Positions 32,197 through 39,359 of a DNA stretch of 64,000 bases are shown here, in pieces. The stretch comes from Marinobacter lipolyticus (GTDB taxonomy: Bacteria > Pseudomonadota > Gammaproteobacteria > Pseudomonadales > Oleiphilaceae). Under the pieces are notes generated by a model, which was given only the letters and a program-made list of their open reading frames with translations, did not search any database and was not told the DNA's origin. The DNA is taken from contig NZ_QTKT01000010.1 of assembly GCF_018424605.1 (NCBI RefSeq), positions 1-64,000 on the forward strand, written 5' to 3'. A program made the position numbers and the translations under genes. Each line of letters opens with the position of its first letter. The first letter of the stretch is position 1.

Positions 32197-33336
32197 ATGC
32201 TGGGTAACACCGCAACCGGAGACCGAAGTTTGCGTAGATCATACATGATTTTATGCCTGGCGTTGGCCTTGGCGTTGGGCATCAGCGCGGCATCACGACC
32301 GATGGCCGTGGAAGAACGGCTGATTTCCATCCAGGCCCGCGAGCTGCTGCCGGGCTTTGCTGACCTCCGTAACGAACCAGTGGAGATGCAGGCCGCAATC
32401 ATTGATCTGGGGAATGACCCGCTGGTATTGCTGAAGGCGCAGGCGGCCATGCTGAGCTATCCTGCTATGGCACGCCGGATTTTTCCACTGTATGCGGCGG
32501 AACCGGAATTCCGCGAGGTTCTGCGTCGTTACGGCGAACATGCCTTGCCACCCCTCGACTACTTTCTGCGTGAACCGGTCAATTCCATCGAGTGGATGAG
32601 TCAGTTGCGCCATCAGTATCAACGTGCCAGGGCGTTCCTCTCGGATGCTGAAGGTGAGAGTGATCAGCTAATGCAGGAGAGTGCAGCGACTGGTGCGGCG
32701 TTAACCCCCCAGGAGCGGGGCTGGTATGCGGTGAATTTTATCAGCGCCGAAGGCCACGATTTTCTCGGCCAGTTTGTGGTGGACAGTCAGGGGAAAAGCC
32801 AGTGGGTGCAGACGGAGCGTGTACTGGAAGAGCTGACAGCTTTCTTTACCGGCGGTGTGCGACAGCTGGAAACCAGTTACCGGACCGGTGAGGGGGTTAC
32901 CGCCAGCGACATTGGCTGGGCCTCCGTGGACGTTCTCGTTTTTGCCAGTGCGGTGAAAGTGCTCAGGGCCGGCCGAACGGCCGCCGTCGCCACCCGCAGC
33001 GCCAGCCTGTCGACCCGCTCTGCCACCCTGGCGGCCAGGCTGGCCGGGGGCGGCAGGTTGATTCTGGGCAGTGCCAGATATGCCAAATGGCCACTTGTTA
33101 TTGGCGCGGGTTATCTGGTGATCCGACATCCGGCTATCATTACCGATGTGTTTGCGGGAATCGCGGACATCCTGGGGCTTACGCCCTGGGTTGTCCAGGT
33201 TGTCGGCTGGTCGCTGATTCTGGCACCGTTACTCTGGATCGCAAGCTGGTTGCTGGTGCCGGCGATCATGGCACTCCGGGGGATGCTGACGGTATTGCTT
33301 GCGCTGGCCGGCCGGCGCTCCCGGGCCGATTATTAA
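32197..33336 (+). CDS. Conserved-looking membrane protein of unknown function
   Basis: A 379-residue protein not assigned to a family. It has an N-terminal signal-like helix (MILCLALALALGISAASRPM), a soluble helical stretch (about 40-220), and a Ser/Thr/Arg/Ala-rich low-complexity part (RTAAVATRSASLSTRSATLAA). Three C-terminal hydrophobic segments follow (WPLVIGAGYLVI, LTPWVVQVVGWSLILAPLLW, LLVPAIMALRGMLTVLLALA). The ATG at 32197 lacks a ribosome site; TTG 32230 has GGAG 9 bases upstream and may be the true start. Its stop shares a base with an ATG of the next frame (TAATG at 33334-33338), so it is probably co-transcribed with the sorbosone-dehydrogenase-like gene. Confidence 0.65.
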   Translation: MLGNTATGDRSLRRSYMILCLALALALGISAASRPMAVEERLISIQARELLPGFADLRNEPVEMQAAIIDLGNDPLVLLKAQAAMLSYPAMARRIFPLYAAEPEFREVLRRYGEHALPPLDYFLREPVNSIEWMSQLRHQYQRARAFLSDAEGESDQLMQESAATGAALTPQERGWYAVNFISAEGHDFLGQFVVDSQGKSQWVQTERVLEELTAFFTGGVRQLETSYRTGEGVTASDIGWASVDVLVFASAVKVLRAGRTAAVATRSASLSTRSATLAARLAGGGRLILGSARYAKWPLVIGAGYLVIRHPAIITDVFAGIADILGLTPWVVQVVGWSLILAPLLWIASWLLVPAIMALRGMLTVLLALAGRRSRADY

Positions 33337-33371
33337 TGCACTCGACAATGGCAGCAGGGAGAAAAGGGCAA

Positions 33372-34946
33372 ATGGAGAACCATGTGGGCTGGCGGCGAAT
33401 CACGGTAGGCTTTCTGCTGGCTCTGGCATTTGGTGTTGCTGCCGGTAGCCTGGTGCAAACCCAGTTCAATCTGCTGGCGTTGCAACGCCTTGGCATCGAC
33501 ATCAGTCTTGGCGCCCGGCTGACAACCAGCGTTGAGGACCTGACCAATTTCGCCCCCCTCTACGGCGTGGTGTTTGGCGCCAGCTTTCTGATCTCGCAAT
33601 GTGTCGCCGCTTTCCTGGTTCGCCGATTCGCGCTGGCCCGACGATCACCGTTTCTTGCGTTGGGTGGCGCCGTGGGTCTCTGGGTAACGTTCCAGCTGGT
33701 GGATGCGCTGGCACCGATGCCGACCTTGATTGCCGCCACTCGCGGTCTCACCGGTTTGTTGGCATTGCTGGCCACCGCCGCAATGGCCGGCTGGTTGTTC
33801 GGCGCCTTGACCAGACCGCGGCGCGGGCACGCCGGTGTCAGTGTCCTGGGGGCGGTGATGATACTGTGTGGCGGCATGCTTCCGCCCGACACGGCGTTGG
33901 CGGAGCAGGCGGTTGAGTATCGTGTCGAAGTGTTCACTACGGGTCTGGAACACCCGTGGTCCCTGGCTTTTCTGCCTGACGGTCGCGCCCTGGTTACTGA
34001 GCGGTCGGGCCGCCTGCGACTGATCAGCGCCAGTGGAGAGCTGGGCGCCGAACCCCTGGCGGGTGTGCCCGAGGTGTATGCGTCGGGGCAGGCGGGGTTG
34101 TTCGATGTGCTTATCGCAGAGGATTTCAGGCAGAGCCGGCTGGTGTACCTGGCTTATGCCTGCGGCACGGAAGACGCAAATCACACCTGTCTGGCGCGGG
34201 GCCGGCTCGGGCAGGGTGGTCTGTTGGAGGTCGAGGAGCTGTTCCGGGCCCAGCCGGCGAAAGAGGGCAACGCGCACTACGGGGGGCGCATGACGTGGCT
34301 ACCGGACGGCACTCTGGCGCTGAGCCTGGGAGACGGTTTTGATTATCGGGAAGAAGCCCAGAAACTGAGCAGTCATATCGGCACCCTGGTGCGTCTGAAT
34401 CCCGACGGGTCGGCACCGCAGGACAACCCCTTCGTGGGCCGGCCCGATGCACTGCCGGAGATATACAGTTACGGTCATCGCAACGTGCAGGGGCTGGTGT
34501 TCGACCGGGAACACGGGCGGCTGATTGCCCATGAGCACGGCCCCAGGGGCGGTGATGAAATCAATATCATCGAGCCGGGCAGGAATTATGGCTGGCCCGT
34601 GGTCACCCAGGGGCTCGATTACACCGGTGCACGGGTATCACCCTACACCGAGTATATCGGCATGGCCTCGCCAGCACTGCACTGGACGCCCTCCATTGCC
34701 CCCTCGGGGCTGGCGTTGTACTCAGGAGACCTGTTTCCGGCATGGCGGGGCGACCTGCTGGTGGGTGCACTGGCGTCGAAAAGTGTCCACAGGGTGGTGC
34801 TGGCGGACGACGGCGCGGTGGATATGCAGACGTTGTTCACCGAACTTGACGAGCGTATCCGCGATGTGGTCACCGGCCCCGAGGGGGCTATCTATCTGCT
34901 GACAGACAGCCCCCGGGGCCGCATCTTGCGGGTCATGCCGCGGTAA
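33372..34946 (+). CDS. Sorbosone/glucose dehydrogenase-like (PQQ-type) enzyme with N-terminal membrane domain
   Basis: A 524-residue protein. Residues 1-185 have about five hydrophobic segments (for example ITVGFLLALAFGVAAGSLV and APLYGVVFGASFLISQCVAA). A six-bladed GSDH beta-propeller follows, with GLEHPWSLAFLPDGRALVTE near 194, GNAHYGGRMTWLPDG, IYSYGHRNVQGLVFD and HEHGPRGGDEINII then GRNYGWP. The last motifs include the usual catalytic His and Arg of YliI/Gdh-B-type enzymes. It should oxidise a sugar in the periplasm; substrate unknown. ATG 33372 has GGGAGAAAAGGG upstream; ATG 33336, overlapping the previous stop, is the alternative. The membrane fusion is unusual for this usually soluble family. 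Confidence 0.85.
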   Translation: MENHVGWRRITVGFLLALAFGVAAGSLVQTQFNLLALQRLGIDISLGARLTTSVEDLTNFAPLYGVVFGASFLISQCVAAFLVRRFALARRSPFLALGGAVGLWVTFQLVDALAPMPTLIAATRGLTGLLALLATAAMAGWLFGALTRPRRGHAGVSVLGAVMILCGGMLPPDTALAEQAVEYRVEVFTTGLEHPWSLAFLPDGRALVTERSGRLRLISASGELGAEPLAGVPEVYASGQAGLFDVLIAEDFRQSRLVYLAYACGTEDANHTCLARGRLGQGGLLEVEELFRAQPAKEGNAHYGGRMTWLPDGTLALSLGDGFDYREEAQKLSSHIGTLVRLNPDGSAPQDNPFVGRPDALPEIYSYGHRNVQGLVFDREHGRLIAHEHGPRGGDEINIIEPGRNYGWPVVTQGLDYTGARVSPYTEYIGMASPALHWTPSIAPSGLALYSGDLFPAWRGDLLVGALASKSVHRVVLADDGAVDMQTLFTELDERIRDVVTGPEGAIYLLTDSPRGRILRVMPR

Positions 34947-34978
34947 GCTCCGCTGAAGTCCGCCAGTTGGCCGTTGTA

Positions 34979-35425
34979 TTACGTCAGCCGGTCGGCCATG
35001 CGGCCGTAGAGTTCGTCCGGAGAGAGGCTGGTCAGGTCTTTATCGATTTCCTTGCTGATGACCGAGCGTAGAGGCGGCTTCATATCTTCACGCAGCCGGC
35101 CCAGCAAACGTGGGGGCGCCGCAAGCCACACGGTTTCAATCTCACCGCCGGTACGGGCGGCCTCGAGACGTTTGACAATGGCTTTGCTGAAGCGCTCGAG
35201 CTGGACATCTTCCGGGTCTGTTGACGGTTCCATGGTGCCTTGCGCCATGCCATCGGAGGACTGATGCTCTCCGCGATCATCCCGGGTCAGGTCGCCGCGG
35301 TGCATGCGGCCCTCGGGGTTGATGTCGGCGTCCAGTTCGGTGAGCGATCGGTCTGTGGGATCGAGATCAAAGTAACGGGCTTTGCTGGCGTCGGCTACGA
35401 CAATGCGGGTTTTCGGGGTTGCCAT
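34979..35425 (-). CDS. Host attachment family protein
   Basis: A 148-residue soluble protein with the family pattern TRIVVADASKARYF at the start, a polar middle (GRMHRGDLTRDDRGEHQSSD), FSKAIVKRLEAAR, VWLAAPPRLLGRLREDM and the closing EIDKDLTSLSPDEL. The family was named from attachment studies in plant-associated bacteria; the fold resembles eRF1 domain proteins. Its cellular role is unclear. The ATG at 35425 is set by GGAGGCAGCTCTT; a start 18 bases upstream is less likely. Convergent with the sugar dehydrogenase. Confidence 0.88.
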   Translation of the reverse strand: MATPKTRIVVADASKARYFDLDPTDRSLTELDADINPEGRMHRGDLTRDDRGEHQSSDGMAQGTMEPSTDPEDVQLERFSKAIVKRLEAARTGGEIETVWLAAPPRLLGRLREDMKPPLRSVISKEIDKDLTSLSPDELYGRMADRLT

Positions 35426-35591
35426 AAGAGCTGCCTCCTGCAAATGAAGTGAAGGGCCTGTGTTGCCGCTATTGCTCTTGCATTAACGCTACTGCTCTTC
35501 CATTAACATAGTTGAAGCGCCGGCCCCTTGGAAGCCCCCGGGGAGCCGGATGGACGGATGGCAATGGGCGTCGGCTCGCCGGGGCGGGCGG

Positions 35592-36032
35592 TCAGTCAGG
35601 CGGTCGTGACGAGCGCGACAGGGTCGGGCGGCATCCGCTGGCGCGCAGGATGTTGTCGCGGATGTTGAGGTACCAGCGCTCGCCCGCCGCGCTGAACTGA
35701 TCTTCCTCCACGATCAGAGTGTTGCTGTGAGGGGTGTCCTGTTGCAGGGTTCCGTCCTGGTGGCGGTAGACGCACTGCACTCCCAGCGTCACCCGTTCAC
35801 CCGCCGGCACCTCGACGAAACCGTCCCCACGCACCGCTGGCGTCCGGTCGTCGATCGATACAACCCGCAGGCAGGGGCCGTAATGAACCCGCTTCAGGTC
35901 CTCAGCATAGTCGCTCAGGCAGGTTTCCCCTTGTACAAACACCACGTCCCGGGCGCGCCCTTCCTGTGCGGACGGTAATGACTGGCAGCCGAGCATCAGC
36001 AGGCATACGAAAAGCATCAGGAGTTGCTGCAC
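35592..36032 (-). CDS. Predicted small lipoprotein of unknown function
   Basis: A 146-residue protein with a lipoprotein signal (QQLLMLFVCLLMLGC, lipobox LMLGC at about 11-15). A mature part follows with FVQGETCLSDYAEDLKRVHYGPC and two further cysteines. The first codon is GTG with AAGGTG upstream. No family recognised. Between the host-attachment and radical SAM genes on the same strand. Probably sits in the outer or inner membrane leaflet facing the periplasm. Confidence 0.7.
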   Translation of the reverse strand: MQQLLMLFVCLLMLGCQSLPSAQEGRARDVVFVQGETCLSDYAEDLKRVHYGPCLRVVSIDDRTPAVRGDGFVEVPAGERVTLGVQCVYRHQDGTLQQDTPHSNTLIVEEDQFSAAGERWYLNIRDNILRASGCRPTLSRSSRPPD

Positions 36033-36098
36033 GCCGGTTCACCTTGGTCATCTTGCTGTGGGGTTTACTATCGCCGCTGGCGGTTATGACTGGCAATG

Positions 36099-37157
36099 TC
36101 AGAGAAGGTTCATCTGTTCGCCAGAGGGGCGTCGAAACAGATCGGTGCGCAGGGGTTCTGCCTCATGCCGGCCAAGTCCCAGAGCCCGCGCTTTGCGGTT
36201 GAAACGCTGACGAATAAGGTCGGCGTAGGGGCCGGTACCGGTCATGCGTTCGCCGAAACGGCTGTCATAGGCTTTGCCACCTCGTAGGTCCCGGATCCGG
36301 TTCAGCACATGGGTGGCGCGCTGGGGGAAATGCCTTTCGAGCCAGTCCTGGAACAGTTCGTCCAGTTCCAGCGGCAGTCTCAGCATGATCCAGCTGGCCC
36401 GCTCAGCGCCGGCGTTGGCGGCCGCGTCCAGAATGCTCTCGAGTTCCTGGTCGTTGATGAAGGGGATTACTGGCCCAAGGATGATGCCGGTGGGAATGCC
36501 GGCCCCCGCTAGCTCACGAATCATCCTCAGACGAGTTGCCGGAGCCGCGGTTCGAGGTTCCATGGTTCGCTTCAGTCTGTTGTCGAGGGTGGTCAGGCTG
36601 ACCCTGACCGAGCAGAGCCCCTGTGCCGCCAGATCCGAAAGCAGGTCCAGGTCCCGCAGTATCAGTGCGCCCTTGGTGATGATGGACACCGGATGCTGAT
36701 AATCCCTCAGGACTTCAAGCAATTCCCGGGTAATGCGCCGGTGTTTCTCGATGGGCTGATAGGCATCGGTATTCACCCCCAAAGCGATAGGCTGTGGCCG
36801 GTAGCCCGGTCGATCCAGCTCCTTGCGCAATTGCGCGGCGGCCCCCGGTTTGGCGATCAGCCGGGTTTCAAAGTCCAGTCCGGGGGACATATCCCAATAG
36901 GCGTGGGTTGGTCGCGCAAAACAGTAAATACACGCGTGCTCGCACCCCCGGTAAGGGTTGATGGACCGGTCAAAAGGCACGTCCGGAGAGCTGTTGCGGC
37001 TGATGATGGTACGGACCTGCTCATCGGTGACTTCGGTGGCCAGGGAATCGGGGTTCAGTTCATCATCGGGATCGCAATACCAGTCGTCTGCTTCCCGATC
37101 CGTGACAATGGTGCGGAACCGGTTGTGGGGATTCAGTGCTGTGCCGCGGGTTTTCAT
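36099..37157 (-). CDS. PA0069-family radical SAM protein
   Basis: A 352-residue radical SAM enzyme. The cluster-binding motif is C-x3-C-x2-C (GCEHACIYCFARPTHAYWDM near 72), with NPYRGCEH before it, GVNTDAYQPIEK near 128 and SIITKGALILRDLDL near 155. This group is distantly related to spore photoproduct lyase; its substrate is not known. The gene has a near-perfect LexA-type box just upstream, pointing to DNA damage. From memory, the P. aeruginosa homologue PA0069 is listed in the LexA regulon. Start ATG 37157; no strong ribosome site. Confidence 0.9.
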   Translation of the reverse strand: MKTRGTALNPHNRFRTIVTDREADDWYCDPDDELNPDSLATEVTDEQVRTIISRNSSPDVPFDRSINPYRGCEHACIYCFARPTHAYWDMSPGLDFETRLIAKPGAAAQLRKELDRPGYRPQPIALGVNTDAYQPIEKHRRITRELLEVLRDYQHPVSIITKGALILRDLDLLSDLAAQGLCSVRVSLTTLDNRLKRTMEPRTAAPATRLRMIRELAGAGIPTGIILGPVIPFINDQELESILDAAANAGAERASWIMLRLPLELDELFQDWLERHFPQRATHVLNRIRDLRGGKAYDSRFGERMTGTGPYADLIRQRFNRKARALGLGRHEAEPLRTDLFRRPSGEQMNLL

Positions 37158-37171
37158 GGGCTCTCTCGATA

Positions 37172-37187
37172 CTGTTCAAATATACAG
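37172..37187 (-). promoter_or_regulatory. LexA (SOS) box upstream of the radical SAM gene
   Basis: CTGT-N8-ACAG, matching the E. coli/Pseudomonas LexA consensus, with A/T-rich centre and flanking TA on both sides. It lies 15 bases before the ATG of the minus-strand gene, where it would overlap a -10-like region, with TTGCAA as possible -35. Confidence 0.75.
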
Positions 37188-37316
37188 TATTCGTTATGCT
37201 ACGCCTTGCAAAAGAGCCTGTCGACCCCATAAACGCAGCAATTGTGTTAACGTTTCGGCGTTAACCTCCTGTGGTTTCCCAGGCTGGCCCACACATACTC
37301 AAGGAACGGACACACC

Positions 37317-37934
37317 ATGGTGAACAATTCTGCTTTGCCGATGCGCCGCACCGGTTTGCGGCTCTCGCTTCTCACATTACTGGCCCTTTTACTGACCGGA
37401 TGCGGAATCAACAACATTCCGACCTACGACGAACAGGTTAAAGCCGCCTGGGCGCAGGTGGAAAACCAGTACCAGCGGCGGGCCGATCTTGTGCCCAACC
37501 TGGTGGAAACGGTCAAAGGGTTTGCCACTCAGGAGCGCGAGACGCTGACCGCAGTCATGGAAGCCCGCTCCCGGGCCACCTCGATTCAGGTGGACGAAAG
37601 CATCCTCAATGACCCCCAACGCCTGCAGCAGTTCCAGCAGGCCCAGGGCGAACTGAGCAGCGCTCTCAGTCGTCTGATGGCGGTGTCTGAGCGTTATCCG
37701 GATCTGAAATCCAGCCAGAATTTTCTTGCCCTGCAATCCCAGCTGGAAGGTACGGAAAACCGTATTGCGGTGGCCCGGCGGGACTTTATCCAGGCAGTGG
37801 AACGCTACAACACCGAGATTCGCACCTTCCCCGGCCGGCTCTGGCACAGCTTCCTCTACAGCGATCTGGAGGTGCGAGCGAACTTTGAGGCAACGGCACC
37901 GGACGCTGAGCAAGCGCCTCAGGTGGAATTCTGA
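37317..37934 (+). CDS. lemA: LemA family lipoprotein
   Basis: A 205-residue protein with a lipoprotein signal (LSLLTLLALLLTGC at about 15-28) and the LemA helical core: VKAAWAQVENQYQRRADLVP, NLVETVKGFATQE, ERYPDLKSSQNFLALQSQLE and ENRIAVARRDFIQAVERYN. LemA proteins are membrane-anchored helical bundles of unclear role that nearly always pair with TPM-domain proteins, as here. The start has AAGGAACGGACACACC upstream. First gene of a three-gene operon; its stop shares a base with the next ATG (TGATG). Confidence 0.93.
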   Translation: MVNNSALPMRRTGLRLSLLTLLALLLTGCGINNIPTYDEQVKAAWAQVENQYQRRADLVPNLVETVKGFATQERETLTAVMEARSRATSIQVDESILNDPQRLQQFQQAQGELSSALSRLMAVSERYPDLKSSQNFLALQSQLEGTENRIAVARRDFIQAVERYNTEIRTFPGRLWHSFLYSDLEVRANFEATAPDAEQAPQVEF

Positions 37935-38680
37935 TGGTTTCAGGCCGTTATCGTTTATCGGGGCTCGTATTGCTGGCGGTGTTGACGGCGTCGCAGGCCC
38001 TGGCGCAGTCCGGCCCCGAGTTTCCGGAGTTGACCGGGCGTGTGGTCGACAATGCCGATATGTTGCCCGGTAAGGCAGAAGCAAGGCTGGCAGGCTTGTT
38101 GGAAGCCCATGAGCAGGCAACGAATGAGCAGGTGGTGGTGGTGACCCTGCCTAACCTGCAGGGCTACCCGATCGAGGAATATGGCTACCAGCTCGGTCGC
38201 CATTGGGGCATCGGGCAAAAAGGCGAGGACAATGGCGCGCTGCTGATTGTGGCTGAGGAAGAGCGCAGAATCCGCATTGAAGTGGGCTACGGACTGGAAG
38301 GCCGACTGACCGACGCCGCTTCCGCCACCATCATCAACCAGGTTATTACGCCGGCCTTCAGGGCAGGGGACATGCCCTCGGGTATCGTCAATGGTGCCGA
38401 AGCGATGCTTCAGGTGCTTGGCGGCCAGCCTCTGGCAGTGCCGGAGACCCGCTCGCGCCGCGGCGAAGAAAAGCCCCATCCGGCACTGGGCATTCTGTTC
38501 CTGATTATCGTGATGCTTTCATTCTTCGGAGGTATGCGGGGTGGCCGTGGTCGCACCGCGCTGCTCGGCGGCCTTGCCGCTGGCGCCATGATGGGTGGCC
38601 GCGGCGGCGGTTTTGGCGGTGGCGGCTTTGGCGGCGGAGGCGGCGGCTTCGGCGGAGGCGGCGCTTCAGGTGGCTGGTGA
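37934..38680 (+). CDS. TPM domain protein (YgcG-like) with glycine-rich tail
   Basis: A 248-residue protein with signal peptide (LVLLAVLTASQALAQ), TPM domain (about 30-165: FPELTGRVVDNADMLP, GIGQKGEDNGALLIVAEEER, IEVGYGLEGRLTDA), one transmembrane helix (ALGILFLIIVMLSFFGG about 178) and a Gly/Phe-rich tail (GGRGGGFGGGGFGGGGGGFG). The tail is typical of the family and may be disordered. Role unclear; TPM proteins have been linked to photosystem repair in plants and envelope processes in bacteria. Translationally coupled to lemA. Confidence 0.92.
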   Translation: MVSGRYRLSGLVLLAVLTASQALAQSGPEFPELTGRVVDNADMLPGKAEARLAGLLEAHEQATNEQVVVVTLPNLQGYPIEEYGYQLGRHWGIGQKGEDNGALLIVAEEERRIRIEVGYGLEGRLTDAASATIINQVITPAFRAGDMPSGIVNGAEAMLQVLGGQPLAVPETRSRRGEEKPHPALGILFLIIVMLSFFGGMRGGRGRTALLGGLAAGAMMGGRGGGFGGGGFGGGGGGFGGGGASGGW

Positions 38681-38741
38681 GCCAACGTGCAGACGCCCCG
38701 GGCATTACGGGTTCCCTGGAACATAAGAGACCAAATCAACC

Positions 38742-39359
38742 ATGACATTATTAACCGATAACGAACAACAGCAGGTGGCAGCAGCGATCGCCGAGCTGGA
38801 GCAGCAGACAGACGCCGAGCTGGTCACTGTGTTGGCGGCCAGTTCCGATGATTACACCTACATTCCCCTGCTGTGGGCCGGTATTCTGGCGTTGCTGGTG
38901 CCGGGGGCGCTGAATTTTTTCGGCGGCTGGCTGGGCGTGAACGGCTTGCTGGCGGCTCAGTGGGGCCTGTTCATTACGCTGTGCCTGTTATTTCGGGTAT
39001 CCGGTGCCAGCCACTGGCTGGTGCCCCGGCGAGTGCGTTTCTGGCGGGCGTCGAATATGGCCCGGCGCCAGTTTCTCGAGCAGAATCTGCATCATACCGA
39101 CGGTGGTACCGGGGTACTGATTTTTGTCTCGGAAGCCGAGCATTACGTGGAGATACTGGTGGATCAGGGCATCTCGGAGAAAATCGAAAACAGGGTCTGG
39201 GAAGGTATTGTCAGCGATTTTACCGCCAAAGTACGGCAGGGTCGCACCCTGGAGGGGTTCCTCGATTGCATTGGCAGTTGTGGCGGCCATCTGAAGAGTC
39301 ACGTACCGGCGACCCGCGAAAAGAATGAGCTGCCCAATCACCTCATTGTTCTGGGGTGA
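38742..39359 (+). CDS. Second TPM domain protein
   Basis: A 205-residue protein. The N-terminal part of the TPM fold (NEQQQVAAAIAELEQQTDAE) is followed by two transmembrane segments (YIPLLWAGILALLVPGALNF; LAAQWGLFITLCLLFRV). The rest of the domain is FLEQNLHHTDGGTGVLIFVS and VEILVDQGISEKI. It is the usual third member of the lemA cluster, with the membrane hairpin inserted in the domain. 61 bases after the previous stop. Its last 17 bases overlap the end of the convergent mechanosensitive channel gene. Confidence 0.88.
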   Translation: MTLLTDNEQQQVAAAIAELEQQTDAELVTVLAASSDDYTYIPLLWAGILALLVPGALNFFGGWLGVNGLLAAQWGLFITLCLLFRVSGASHWLVPRRVRFWRASNMARRQFLEQNLHHTDGGTGVLIFVSEAEHYVEILVDQGISEKIENRVWEGIVSDFTAKVRQGRTLEGFLDCIGSCGGHLKSHVPATREKNELPNHLIVLG

